Position numbers and translations under genes: made by a program
In this document: piece by piece, positions 1 to 8,367 of the stretch
Position numbering within the stretch: position 1 is the first letter of the stretch
Layout: each line of letters opens with the position of its first letter
The notes under the pieces: model-generated
Told to the model about the DNA's origin: nothing
What the model saw: the letters and a program-made list of their open reading frames with translations, nothing else
Database searches by the model: none
From: an uncultured bacterium
GTDB taxonomy: Bacteria; Bacillota; Clostridia; Lachnospirales; Lachnospiraceae
Assembly: GCA_947651225.1 (NCBI GenBank)
Contig: CANSYK010000034.1
Coordinates: forward strand, 1 to 35,189
Length of the DNA: 35,189 bases
Direction of reading: 5' to 3'

Positions 1-408
<408 letters not shown>

Positions 409-634
409 AAGTTTTGACCTCGCCCTCCGTTGCATCCCTTCTTATATTATATAGAAGGAACACACTCCGTTGGCCTGTCCGTAATTTACGCATTCCTGTC
501 TGCATGTGTTAGACAGGAACTTTTTGAAAATCTTTTTAGGTTTAATAACCTTTTCTTTTAGAATTTTCAGGGTTGTTTTACTGTTCAGTTATCAAGGTTG
601 TTTGTGCTAACTTTTTTGCGAGTCAGCGAGATAT
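409..634 (-). other. rRNA operon leader region
   Basis: This is transcribed spacer between the proximal rrn promoter and the 16S 5' end, read on the minus strand. It contains a perfect 9-bp stem (493-501 with 511-519, nine-base loop) and, near 572-600, the complement of ACCTTGATAACTGAACAG, a phrase resembling the CTTGAAAACTGAA string common around Firmicutes rRNA genes. The stem may take part in precursor processing or antitermination; that is inference. No gene is seen here. Confidence 0.7.
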
Positions 635-663
635 ATATTACCATATCTTTCCACTCTTGTCAA
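635..663 (-). promoter_or_regulatory. rRNA promoter, proximal copy
   Basis: On the minus strand the -35 TTGACA (658-663) and -10 TAATAT (635-640) are separated by exactly 17 bp. It is the closest of three tandem promoters to the 16S gene, followed by an initial transcribed sequence similar to the other two. Confidence 0.9.
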
Positions 664-719
664 CACTTTTTTTGAAAATCTTTTCTGTCGTGTTTCTCTT
701 TTTTTCGACAGCGAAATTT

Positions 720-748
720 ATATTACCACATCTCTCCACTGTTGTCAA
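720..748 (-). promoter_or_regulatory. rRNA promoter, middle copy
   Basis: Minus-strand -35 TTGACA (743-748), 17-bp spacer, -10 TAATAT (720-725). The sequence downstream of the -10 (AAATTTCGCTGTCG) is the same as in the distal copy, so the promoter units look like duplications. An A-tract, seen as a T-run on the plus strand at about 751-759, lies just upstream of the -35 and may act as an UP element. Confidence 0.9.
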
Positions 749-814
749 CACTTTTTTTCGATTTTCTAAAATCTTATCTGTCGTCATTCTTTCTTTCGTG
801 CGACAGCGAAATTT

Positions 815-843
815 ATATTACCAAATCCTTCCGCCTTTGTCAA
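815..843 (-). promoter_or_regulatory. rRNA promoter, distal copy
   Basis: Minus-strand -35 TTGACA (838-843), 17-bp spacer, -10 TAATAT (815-820). A-rich sequence upstream (complement of 844-875) is a likely UP element. The distances to the next promoters are 95 and 85 bp. Confidence 0.9.
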
Positions 844-886
844 CACTTTTTTTGATTTTTCGTCATTTTTTTCATTCAAGACGTTC

Positions 887-922
887 CTATTCACGGCTAT
901 TCTAAATATCATGCGAAAAACC
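887..922. repeat. Dispersed TATTCACGGC repeat, copy A
   Basis: This segment runs CTATTCACGGC, then ATTCTAAA, then CATGCGAAAAACCA. The same order of blocks recurs at 23990-24024 with few changes, and the core CTATTCACGGC is found again at 1387-1486 and 27684-27716. It sits between the distal rRNA promoter and tRNA-Ser. Function is unknown. Confidence 0.6.
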
Positions 923-946
923 ACACAGTAAAAACCACTGTGTAAA

Positions 947-1035
947 CGGAGAAGGAGGGATTTGAACCCTCGCGCCGCTATTAACGACCTACTCCCTTTC
1001 CAGGGGAGCCCCTTCAGCCTCTTGGGTACTTCTCC
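947..1035 (-). tRNA. tRNA-Ser (anticodon GGA)
   Basis: The minus strand folds as an 89-nt class II tRNA. The acceptor stem is GGAGAAG/CTTCTCC with a G discriminator, the anticodon loop CTGGAAA gives GGA, there is a long serine-type variable arm, and the T-loop is GGTTCAAATCC. CCA is not encoded. It lies 112 bp from tRNA-Ser(TGA), with a terminator-like hairpin between them, so it may have its own weak promoter. Confidence 0.97.
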
Positions 1036-1093
1036 AAACTTATTTGTATCACCAAAAGCATTACACAAAACCAACCATTCCTTTTTAGCAAAG

Positions 1094-1114
1094 AAAAAAG
1101 CGCAAAATTGCGCT
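1094..1114 (-). terminator. Terminator-like hairpin between the tRNA-Ser genes
   Basis: The minus strand forms AGCGCA, a four-base loop, then TGCGCT (1099-1114), followed directly by a six-U run (1093-1098). It would end the upstream tRNA-Ser(TGA) transcript. Confidence 0.65.
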
Positions 1115-1172
1115 CATGTCCATATGCTACTATTAATATACCGGACACTACTTAAACTAAATCAGAATGAAA

Positions 1173-1258
1173 CGGAGAGGGTGGGATTCGAACCCACGCG
1201 CCCTTGCGGACAAACGGTTTTCAAGACCGCCTCGTTATGACCACTTCGATACCTCTCC
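1173..1258 (-). tRNA. tRNA-Ser (anticodon TGA)
   Basis: An 86-nt class II tRNA on the minus strand. The acceptor is GGAGAGG/CCTCTCC with a G discriminator, the anticodon loop CTTGAAA gives TGA, there is an extended variable arm, and the T-arm is GGTTCGAATCC. CCA is not encoded. A strong promoter lies just upstream (1322-1350). Confidence 0.97.
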
Positions 1259-1321
1259 TTATTCAACTGTAACAACGGTTTTCCTGTCTCAACTGAATCA
1301 TTACTAACACGTTGCTTTGCA

Positions 1322-1350
1322 AGTATAACATTCAATTCGCTTTTCGTCAA
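1322..1350 (-). promoter_or_regulatory. Sigma-A promoter of tRNA-Ser(TGA)
   Basis: Minus-strand -35 TTGACG (1345-1350) and -10 TATACT (1322-1327) with 17 bp between them, about 60 bp upstream of the mature tRNA 5' end. Confidence 0.85.
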
Positions 1351-1386
1351 GTACTTTTTTACATTTTTTTCAATTTTTTGTTTCTA

Positions 1387-1486
1387 AAGTTACTATTCAC
1401 GGCTGATTTCAGAAAATAGCCAAACTCGTTGTGCTTGCACGTAAGAGAGTGATTATTTTCTATAACCAGCGTGTATAGCAACTACC
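1387..1486. repeat. Dispersed TATTCACGGC repeat, copy B (inverted-repeat element)
   Basis: The left arm (about 1387-1418) contains CTATTCACGGCTGATTTCAG. The right arm (about 1452-1486), read on the other strand, is CTATACACGCTGGTTATAG with AGAAAATA following in both arms. Together they form an imperfect inverted repeat of roughly 100 bp ending 5 bases from the permease stop codon. It could be a MITE-like element or the 3' end structure of the exporter transcript. Confidence 0.6.
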
Positions 1487-1491
1487 AAATA

Positions 1492-4065
1492 TTAAAAATC
1501 GCAGTATTTCAAGGTTCCCGCTTCCCACTTATTTTTTCGAAAGAACCATAGCGGCAGGCAGATACAGCCTGCATAAATCATCACCAGCAAAACCATCATC
1601 GCAGTTCCTGGATAATAAAATTGCATATACGGTATCCTCTCTTTCCCCAACCGATAAATCAACCTCATAGCTCCGCTCCCTGCTGTTATTAAGAAAATAG
1701 CTATCAGGCTGCTGTAATAAAAACCCTCCAAAATCAACATTTTGCGAAGCTGTTTTCCAGTCATGCCAAGGCTTTCCATAACTATAAACTCTGTTTTTCT
1801 TGCTTCCAGAGATGATATTGTTACATTAAAATAATTAAACAATCCCATACAGACAAGCAAAGCACTGACCACATACATTAAAGTTCGAACAGGCAGCAAA
1901 TCGGACTCCACCGAAGCAATCGTATCAGATTTAGAAGATAAAGAATATTCTGAACCAAATTCTCCTTCCTTCACTTTCTGCTTTTTCCCAAGTTCTGCAA
2001 CCATATGATTCAGCTTCCACTTTATTTTGCCTTCTTTCTCTAAAGCCACATTGATTTTTATTGCAAATATCTTTCCTTCTATCCTCAAATTTTCCAATCC
2101 ATTCTCGCTAATTAACAGAGTTGGATATCCCGATGTTGATGATTCTGTCTCGCAACGTAATATTCCTTTTTGATTACGTTTCAAATACCCTCCAAACCGC
2201 ATTGTCCCCAAATTTTCTCCCGAAAATGTTTTCAGGGAAAATTCCTCTCCAATGCAGGAAACAGCCTCCTCTTCCAACTGCCTGGAAAGTTCATTAAAAT
2301 GAAATGCAACAGCACTGGTTCCCTTCCTCAACCCCTCAATATCCAAACTTAGCTGATATTTCTCACAGCATTGTTCTAATACATCTATAAATGATTTATC
2401 TACTACTGTAAAACCCGCCATATAATATTTTCTCACATGTTCTGCATATACCTTATTTTCTTTATCCTTTTGCATCCCTTTTTGCATACGGCTTCCTGTC
2501 AACAAAGGATTCCATACAGCATCATCACTATTTAATCCCAAATATCCTCCAACACTGCATTTTACTTCCTCAACCCCATCCAGTTCTTTTATCCTCTCTA
2601 CAAAGGAAGAATCAAACTGAATATCAGACTCCAGATATCCCTCTGATAGAAAAGGAGCGCTTGATGCATAAAGGGCAAAGTCATCATCCTGTTCTAACAT
2701 ATTTCTATAGTCCATTCCCCGGATAATTACCATAGCCCCCAATGCCACAAGAAAGCCAAGAAAAAGGGAACCAAGTGTGACTAAGGCATTTTTTCTGTTT
2801 CGGAAAATATTTCTCCATGCCATTACGGAAATCTGATTTCCTTTAACAGAACGCCTTGTCTTTTTGCCTGTATACGTAATGCCTCCCAGATAGTGAAGTG
2901 CTTCGACTGGCGCCATTTTCCCTACCTTTCTCACTGACATAGAACTACAAAAAAAGGTATTGGCTACTGTTAAAAAGATTGCCCCAAGGAATAGCAAAGG
3001 ATGGAAACTGATTATCGCAGAAGCTTTTCCAAATCCTTCCAGATATTTTTCTTCTAATATTCCTGGCAGAATCAGAAATATTAGCACGCCTCCTGCTATT
3101 ATCCCCAAAGTCAAGCCAATCAGAAGTATTTTTGCAGCCTGTTTCCAGATCATCCGATAAATCTGACAGGAAGTTGTTCCAATTGTTTTCAACAGCCCGT
3201 ACTGCCGAATATCCCTGCGCATAGAAATAGCCACAACATTATAAATCAGCATCCCTGCGCAAAGTACAATCAATATGGCACAGAACACCCCAATATCCAA
3301 TCCTCCAACCAATTCTAAAACTGCTGTGTAACTTACACTGTCACCGCCAATAAACTGCTGTGCTTTATCAATCGTAGGAATATCCCTATAAAGACGAGCC
3401 TCAATATCTTCCCCGCTATACCAGTCTTTTTGACGAATCAAAAGAAACGAAGACTGTTTTGTGGAATCTTTCTGATTTCCATAATATTTTTCAGAAAAGA
3501 AAGCATATGGCAGATCTTCTTCTGGTAAGTACTCTGTATAAAAGCCGCTTAGAACAAACTCCTCTTCTTCCCCTTCTTGTCCTTCAATTTTTAAAGGCCT
3601 CCCCACTTCTGGCTGCGTAATTCCCAACTGCCGCAAAGTCCGTACAGAAAGCATCACCTCATTCCTCTTATCTGGATACTCTCCATGTATTGATGTATAT
3701 GCCGGTTTTAACATAGAGTGATATGTTGTTTTGTCTACATATACCCGAAGTCCAACCGACTCTTGTTCTTTATATATTCCTCCCAAAATATACAGCATCC
3801 CCACATCACGAATATAGTCCAGTTTTGCAATCTGTTCTGCCTGTTTTGGAACAGCATCTTCCAGCAAAGTAGTTGCAGTCTCCCCCGCCATCCTTGTATA
3901 TTTCAATTTTTCTGCATGAATTCTCCCAAATACTATGGAAAAAATAGAAAACAGCAAAAAGAATGAAACAGCAACTGCTCCTGTCAAAAGATAATTACGC
4001 CTGTGATTTGCAGCATAAAGCTTTCCCGCAAGCAGCTTTATTGCCTCTTGATTATTATTTTTCAC
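1492..4065 (-). CDS. FtsX-type ABC transporter permease
   Basis: An 857-residue integral membrane subunit of a MacB/FtsX-superfamily ABC exporter. Eight hydrophobic segments are visible: one near residues 26-46, three around 255-395, one near 425-450 and three near the C-terminus. A soluble domain of about 200 residues follows the first segment and one of about 270 residues follows the fifth, so the FtsX fold is duplicated. The start chosen is GTG at 4065 because AGGAGG lies 5 bases upstream; an in-frame ATG at 4110 lacks such a site. The ATPase gene lies upstream in the same transcript. Substrate is unknown. Beside a two-component system, antimicrobial peptide detoxification or lipoprotein/peptide export is likely, but the topology is not the ten-segment BceB type. 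Confidence 0.9.
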   Translation of the reverse strand: MKNNNQEAIKLLAGKLYAANHRRNYLLTGAVAVSFFLLFSIFSIVFGRIHAEKLKYTRMAGETATTLLEDAVPKQAEQIAKLDYIRDVGMLYILGGIYKEQESVGLRVYVDKTTYHSMLKPAYTSIHGEYPDKRNEVMLSVRTLRQLGITQPEVGRPLKIEGQEGEEEEFVLSGFYTEYLPEEDLPYAFFSEKYYGNQKDSTKQSSFLLIRQKDWYSGEDIEARLYRDIPTIDKAQQFIGGDSVSYTAVLELVGGLDIGVFCAILIVLCAGMLIYNVVAISMRRDIRQYGLLKTIGTTSCQIYRMIWKQAAKILLIGLTLGIIAGGVLIFLILPGILEEKYLEGFGKASAIISFHPLLFLGAIFLTVANTFFCSSMSVRKVGKMAPVEALHYLGGITYTGKKTRRSVKGNQISVMAWRNIFRNRKNALVTLGSLFLGFLVALGAMVIIRGMDYRNMLEQDDDFALYASSAPFLSEGYLESDIQFDSSFVERIKELDGVEEVKCSVGGYLGLNSDDAVWNPLLTGSRMQKGMQKDKENKVYAEHVRKYYMAGFTVVDKSFIDVLEQCCEKYQLSLDIEGLRKGTSAVAFHFNELSRQLEEEAVSCIGEEFSLKTFSGENLGTMRFGGYLKRNQKGILRCETESSTSGYPTLLISENGLENLRIEGKIFAIKINVALEKEGKIKWKLNHMVAELGKKQKVKEGEFGSEYSLSSKSDTIASVESDLLPVRTLMYVVSALLVCMGLFNYFNVTISSLEARKTEFIVMESLGMTGKQLRKMLILEGFYYSSLIAIFLITAGSGAMRLIYRLGKERIPYMQFYYPGTAMMVLLVMIYAGCICLPLWFFRKNKWEAGTLKYCDF

Positions 4066-4132
4066 ACAAACCTCCTTTTCTCTGCCTTTGGCCTGCAGCA
4101 TAGCGCACAATGAAAAACGTAATCCTTGCGTT

Positions 4133-4795
4133 TCACATTACTTCTCCATCTTCTATTCTAATTACCCGTTCCGCCATTTGCGCAATTGCTTCATTATGCG
4201 TTACTACCAGAATCGTCTGGTGAAATTTTCTGGCACTGGTCTTTAATAACCCAATCACTTCCATGCTGTTTCTTGAGTCCAGATTCCCCGTCGGCTCATC
4301 TGCAAGAATAATTGCTGGTTTGGATACTATAGCTCTGGCTATGGCAACACGTTGCTGCTGCCCTCCAGACAAAGTTTCTGGCATCCTCTCAAGCATATCC
4401 TCCAGCTTTAACACCTGGATAATCTCCCTTAAATATACAGAATCTTCACTCAATCCATCTAATTTCAATGGAAGAACAATATTTTCATACACATTTAAAA
4501 CCGGCATCAGATTATAATTCTGAAAAACAAAGCCTATATTCCTTCTGCGAAAAATAGTCAATTCATCTGATTTTAACTTTTCAAGTTTTTGTTTTCGGAC
4601 CGTAACGCTCCCCTCCGTAGGATAATCCAGGCCACCCAACATATTTAGGAGTGTTGTCTTTCCACTTCCCGACGAACCAACAATTGCTATAAATTCTCCA
4701 TCCTGAATATTGATATTTACCTGATACAATGCTTTTATTCTGTTTCCCCCACTGCAATACAACCGGGTAAGATTCTCTGTTTTTAATACTTCCAT
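4133..4795 (-). CDS. ABC transporter ATP-binding protein (MacB/LolD type)
   Basis: A 220-residue cytoplasmic ATPase that powers the adjacent FtsX-type permease. Walker A is GSSGSGKT (residues 40-47), the Q-loop is FQN (91-93), the signature is LSGGQ (142-146), Walker B is IILADEP with the catalytic Glu, followed by the D-loop TGNLD, and the switch is His200. This length and pattern are typical of the LolD/MacB/BceA group. The ATG at 4795 is preferred over a GTG at 4822: family members begin almost directly with the [10 protein letters not shown]-like strand and a GAAAGG site precedes it. It is separated from the kinase gene by a terminator and has its own promoter, so it forms a two-gene transcript with the permease. 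Confidence 0.93.
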   Translation of the reverse strand: MEVLKTENLTRLYCSGGNRIKALYQVNINIQDGEFIAIVGSSGSGKTTLLNMLGGLDYPTEGSVTVRKQKLEKLKSDELTIFRRRNIGFVFQNYNLMPVLNVYENIVLPLKLDGLSEDSVYLREIIQVLKLEDMLERMPETLSGGQQQRVAIARAIVSKPAIILADEPTGNLDSRNSMEVIGLLKTSARKFHQTILVVTHNEAIAQMAERVIRIEDGEVM

Positions 4796-4843
4796 TACTT
4801 TTCTGCCTTTCTTCTTTCTCACTTTTCTACAGGTTCTAAGTAA

Positions 4844-4877
4844 AGTATATCAAAAACTTCTGACAAACTTCTGACAA
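4844..4877 (-). promoter_or_regulatory. Probable response-regulator-controlled promoter of the ABC exporter
   Basis: On the minus strand two identical 11-bp direct repeats, TTGTCAGAAGT (4867-4877 and 4856-4866), abut each other and precede a -10 TATACT (4844-4849). No -35 match stands 17 bp upstream of the -10. Tandem repeats with one-helical-turn spacing over a missing -35 are typical of promoters activated by OmpR-family regulators. The regulator gene is two genes upstream. Confidence 0.65.
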
Positions 4878-4925
4878 TAAGATTTAAAGTTCCCTTAATA
4901 CAGAATAAAACCATGCTTACTATGC

Positions 4926-4971
4926 AAAAAACTGCCACAAAACAAACTATAAAATTCATTTCGTGACAGTT
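4926..4971 (-). terminator. Terminator after the histidine kinase gene
   Basis: The minus-strand arms 4959-4971 and 4930-4942 pair over 13 bp (two G-U pairs), followed by a six-U run. It starts 2 bases after the kinase stop codon and separates the regulatory genes from the exporter genes. Confidence 0.8.
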
Positions 4972-4972
4972 C

Positions 4973-5956
4973 TTAAACTGGTAAATAAATTTCTGCCAAA
5001 AGCCCTTTTTCTTTTCTGGTTACTTTCATAAACCCATCATGGCAGAGTACAATTTCCCGTGCTAAATATAGCCCAATCCCAAAACCTTCCTGTACTGTTA
5101 CACGCTTTCCACGATAAAACCTGGTAAAAATCTGTGTTTCCTCTCCTTTTTCAATACCAATTCCATAATCTCTTACCTGTATACAGGTAAACATATCATT
5201 ATTCTGGAAACTAATCTCAACAACACTTCCTTCATACGAATATTTGATGCTGTTATCCAACAAATTCTCAACTGCCTCCTCCAGCCAATTTTTATCATGT
5301 AGTACTTTTATCGGCTCTGTAGTCAGAAGCTTTAACATTATATGCCTTGTATCCGCTTTCTGAGTAACTGCAACCATTGCCTGTAATATGGTTTCCCTGA
5401 TATCCTGCTCTTCTTTTTTTATCTGAATGCAATAATGCTCTAATCTGGAAATTTTAATAAAATTTTCAACAAGAAAAGCAAGCTTTTCTTCTGATATCTG
5501 GATTGCTTCCAGATACGTTATGAAGCCTTCTCCTGTTGCTTCCTGCCTGCAAAAATTTAAATATGTCTCGATATTTGTAAGAGGGGTACGAAGCTGATGT
5601 GCAATTTCTGTAATCAGTTTTTTTATGCTTTCCTGCTCCTCCCAAAGCCTCTGGTCGTAATATTGCAATAAATCCTGCAATTTTTCCATCTGACTGATTA
5701 GTTTCCCCTCCAGAGTATCCTCCACTGCAGAAGGCAGCTCCAATGATTTTCGCTCTAAAATGTCATTTAAATAACCCGAAATTACTTTTTCCCGATGTCG
5801 CCCAAATATCTGTTCTCTTTCTATCAAACAGGCAGCGCCTGCCGCCCAAAGAACTCCTGTCAAAAGAAGCAGCGGACTTTTGGCAACACACGATACAATC
5901 AAGGTCACAAAAATTCCCACTGCTAATCCGACAATCACACTGTATTTCCTTTTCAT
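4973..5956 (-). CDS. Sensor histidine kinase, short intramembrane-sensing type
   Basis: A 327-residue membrane kinase that should phosphorylate the adjacent OmpR-type regulator. Two transmembrane segments are packed into residues 5-45 with almost no extracellular loop and no HAMP or PAS domain. This is the layout of BceS-like kinases that sense through a partner transporter. The H-box is EIAHQLRTPL with phospho-acceptor His120, the N-box is ENLLDNSIKY (230-239), the G1 box is DYGIGI (263-268) and the G2 box is GFGIGLYLA (291-299). Its ATG directly follows the regulator's stop codon, so the two are translationally coupled. A terminator follows. The inducing signal is unknown; control by the downstream exporter is inference. 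Confidence 0.93.
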   Translation of the reverse strand: MKRKYSVIVGLAVGIFVTLIVSCVAKSPLLLLTGVLWAAGAACLIEREQIFGRHREKVISGYLNDILERKSLELPSAVEDTLEGKLISQMEKLQDLLQYYDQRLWEEQESIKKLITEIAHQLRTPLTNIETYLNFCRQEATGEGFITYLEAIQISEEKLAFLVENFIKISRLEHYCIQIKKEEQDIRETILQAMVAVTQKADTRHIMLKLLTTEPIKVLHDKNWLEEAVENLLDNSIKYSYEGSVVEISFQNNDMFTCIQVRDYGIGIEKGEETQIFTRFYRGKRVTVQEGFGIGLYLAREIVLCHDGFMKVTRKEKGLLAEIYLPV

Positions 5957-6625
5957 CTATAAATCTCCAAAAACATACCCTGTCCCATAGACTGTTTTAA
6001 TATAAGCTGGTTCAGAAGGATCTGGCTCAATCTTTTTCCTCAAACGGGTAATTGTTACAAACAGCGTATTTTCCTCAACATATGTCCCCTCCATATCCCA
6101 AATTTTTTGCAGAAGCGTTTCCTTTGTCAGCACCCGCCCTTTATTCTGGATCAAACACTCCAGAAGTTGAAATTCTCTTGCAGTAAGTTTCACCTGCTTT
6201 CCTTGTACATAAAGCTTCTTTATGTCAAAATCCACTTGCAGCTCCTCCATCTGGAACAAATTTCTTCCATGCCTCCTGCGGAGCACCACCTCTATCCGCC
6301 GTTTCAAAATATCCATAGAAAAGGGTTTTACAATATAATCCTCGCACCCTACATCAAAACCCTGGATTATATCCTTCTCTTCATCCCTTGCTGTCAAAAA
6401 AAGGACTGGAATTTCTGCATATACTGCAGCATAATGGCAAAGTTCCATTCCGCTGCCATCAGGCAGAGAAACATCCAACAATAGCAAATCCGGCTTCTTT
6501 TCTACTATTTTTCTACCTTCTTTATAACTAAAAGCAGAAAGCACCTTAAAGCCTTCCTTTTGCAGAGCAATAACAAGTGCACGATTCAACAAACTATCAT
6601 CCTCCACAATTGCAATTGTTTCCAT
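5957..6625 (-). CDS. OmpR/PhoB-family response regulator
   Basis: A 222-residue DNA-binding regulator. The receiver domain has the acidic pocket ED (residues 8-9), phospho-acceptor Asp51 in LLLLDVSLPDG, Thr78 in FLTARDE and Lys100 in IVKPF. The C-terminal winged helix (about 127-222) contains LTAREFQLLECLIQNKG and the VYGTGYVF wing. The ATG at 6625 is chosen because GAGGAGG stands 6 bases upstream; an earlier in-frame ATG at 6670 would overlap tsaD and lacks a site. It partners the following kinase, and the 11-bp direct repeats at 4856-4877 are its likely target. It starts 13 bases after the tsaD stop, so some transcription may come from upstream. Confidence 0.94.
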   Translation of the reverse strand: METIAIVEDDSLLNRALVIALQKEGFKVLSAFSYKEGRKIVEKKPDLLLLDVSLPDGSGMELCHYAAVYAEIPVLFLTARDEEKDIIQGFDVGCEDYIVKPFSMDILKRRIEVVLRRRHGRNLFQMEELQVDFDIKKLYVQGKQVKLTAREFQLLECLIQNKGRVLTKETLLQKIWDMEGTYVEENTLFVTITRLRKKIEPDPSEPAYIKTVYGTGYVFGDL

Positions 6626-6638
6626 TGCCATCCTCCTC

Positions 6639-7667
6639 TCAAGAACCGATTTTAAGGTTCGGAACCGCATTTAAATTCCAGCCGCTCCGTTCTCCTGCCA
6701 TATATTCATAATATCCCTGAACGGCAATCATAGCTGCATTGTCTGTACAAAAAACAGGAGATGGATAGTACAGAGTAATCCCCGCCTTCTTGCATTCTTC
6801 CTGCATCCTGCCACGCAAAGAGGTGTTTGCAGCAACACCTCCCGCAACAGCAATCCTGCTTTCCCCAAGCTTTTGCGCAGCAGCAACTGCCCTTTCTACC
6901 AATACCTCAACAACTGATTTCTGAAAAGAAGCTGCCACATCTGCCTGAACAATTTCCTGCCCTTTCATTTCACACTGATTCAAATAATTTAAGACCGCAG
7001 ATTTCACCCCAGAAAAGCTAAAGTCAAGCTCTGCCCCAGCAATTTTTGCACGTGGGAATTCAATCGCATCTGGATTTCCTGTCTTTGCTACTTTGTCAAT
7101 TTTAGGCCCACCCGGATAGCCAAGCCCAATTGCCCTTGCCACCTTGTCAAACGCCTCACCAGCCGCATCATCATGGGTACAGCCAATCACTTCAAAAGTA
7201 TTATAATCTTTTACCTGCACCAGATGGGTATGTCCTCCTGAAACGACAAGACAGAGGAATGGCGGCTCCAAATCGGAATGTTCAATATAATTTGCTGCAA
7301 TATGTCCCTCAATATGGTGTACCCCTACAAGAGGTTTTCGTGCAGCATATGCGATCGCCTTTGCTTCTCCTACGCCAACTAAAAGAGCCCCCACCAGTCC
7401 CGGACCATATGTTACACTGATTACATCAACATCATCAAGCGACACTTCTGCTTTGGAAAGCGCCTCTTCAATCACCTGATTAATCCGTTCCATATGCTTT
7501 CTTGAAGCAATTTCAGGAACAACACCACCATATAAGGTATGAATATCTATCTGTGAGGAAATGATATTGGAAAGCACCTGCCGCCCATTTTTTACAACCG
7601 ACGCTGCCGTTTCATCACAGGAACTTTCGATTCCTAAAACAAGTATGTCTTTCTTTTCTATTTCCAT
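6639..7667 (-). CDS. tsaD: tRNA N6-adenosine threonylcarbamoyltransferase TsaD
   Basis: A 342-residue catalytic subunit that transfers threonylcarbamoyl to A37 of ANN-decoding tRNAs. The N-terminal ASKHA signature is [15 protein letters not shown]. The metal ligands are the His pair in [11 protein letters not shown] (His118 and His122) and the C-terminal Asp in [10 protein letters not shown]. The loops SGGHT (143-147) and GYPGGP (183-188) are also present, and the length is normal. Its start lies 3 bases after the stop codon of the preceding membrane-protein gene. TsaB, TsaE and TsaC are not encoded in this window. Confidence 0.97.
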   Translation of the reverse strand: MEIEKKDILVLGIESSCDETAASVVKNGRQVLSNIISSQIDIHTLYGGVVPEIASRKHMERINQVIEEALSKAEVSLDDVDVISVTYGPGLVGALLVGVGEAKAIAYAARKPLVGVHHIEGHIAANYIEHSDLEPPFLCLVVSGGHTHLVQVKDYNTFEVIGCTHDDAAGEAFDKVARAIGLGYPGGPKIDKVAKTGNPDAIEFPRAKIAGAELDFSFSGVKSAVLNYLNQCEMKGQEIVQADVAASFQKSVVEVLVERAVAAAQKLGESRIAVAGGVAANTSLRGRMQEECKKAGITLYYPSPVFCTDNAAMIAVQGYYEYMAGERSGWNLNAVPNLKIGS

Positions 7668-7670
7668 CTG

Positions 7671-8312
7671 CTATTTCTCATCTTTCTTATCTTTTTGATA
7701 CTTTACGCCTACTTTTGCTGCTTCATCTGCATTCGTAGACTGCCAGCCAAGAATTTTCCACTTATTATTGCTATCCCGACGACACATAAATTTCTCATAA
7801 TTCTGTGTCATTTTACCGTCTTCTTTAATCAGGCAAAAACTGATTACCGTTGCACATTCCTTTCCATCTAATTCCACAACCTGCACCGTTTTGTTCTCCT
7901 GCACAATACAAGCGCTGCTAATCGAACGCTCTGCCTTTTCCTTATCCGCTTTAAAACTTTTGAGCATTTCCTCATAAGAATTACCTTCCCCTGCAAGAAG
8001 CTCTTCATCATACAATATACGGAGCTGTTTTAAAAGTCCCTCAAAGTCAGAATCACTAATCTCTTCTGTCTCATTGTACATACAGCGGTTGAAACGCCAG
8101 TAAAGCTTTATAACTTCTGTTGCTGTCTCCGGATATTTTAATTCCAGGTCTTTTGCCAGAAGTTTTCCTGTCTCAGAACTTGGGACAGCGTCTTCCTTCT
8201 GCGCCTCTTTCTCCACCTGCCTGTTCATAAAATAGTAAATTCCCGTTACCGCTGCTGCTGCCACTACGATTGCCACGCAGGCAACAATAATCCTTTTTGT
8301 CATCTTATTCAT
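7671..8312 (-). CDS. Membrane-anchored protein of unknown function
   Basis: A 213-residue protein I do not firmly recognise; it resembles small proteins conserved beside rnz/tsaD in Lachnospiraceae (possibly the DUF6715 type). Lys/Arg residues precede one transmembrane segment (about 8-28, IIVACVAIVVAAAAVTGIYY), then a charged linker (about 29-50) and an outside domain of about 160 residues. The C-terminal half (EDGKMTQNYEKFMCRR, then KWKILGWQ) looks like an NTF2/SnoaL-type cone, but this is only an impression. The ATG is preceded by GGAGGG at 6 bases. It lies between rnz and tsaD in one transcript, which suggests co-expression and not necessarily a shared role. Confidence 0.75.
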   Translation of the reverse strand: MNKMTKRIIVACVAIVVAAAAVTGIYYFMNRQVEKEAQKEDAVPSSETGKLLAKDLELKYPETATEVIKLYWRFNRCMYNETEEISDSDFEGLLKQLRILYDEELLAGEGNSYEEMLKSFKADKEKAERSISSACIVQENKTVQVVELDGKECATVISFCLIKEDGKMTQNYEKFMCRRDSNNKWKILGWQSTNADEAAKVGVKYQKDKKDEK

Positions 8313-8367
8313 ATGTTTCCCTCCATTCCTGTATCCTTTTAAATAAAACTTTTTCCTTTACCACAGA

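Noticed and set aside
493-519. Terminator on the plus strand in the rRNA leader
   Set aside because: A T-run follows on the plus strand, but no plus-strand gene ends here. It is better read as a leader stem on the minus strand.
635-850. Possible CRISPR-like spaced repeats
   Set aside because: The units are three sigma-A promoters with conserved -35/-10 spacing. Spacing and sequence do not fit repeat-spacer arrays.
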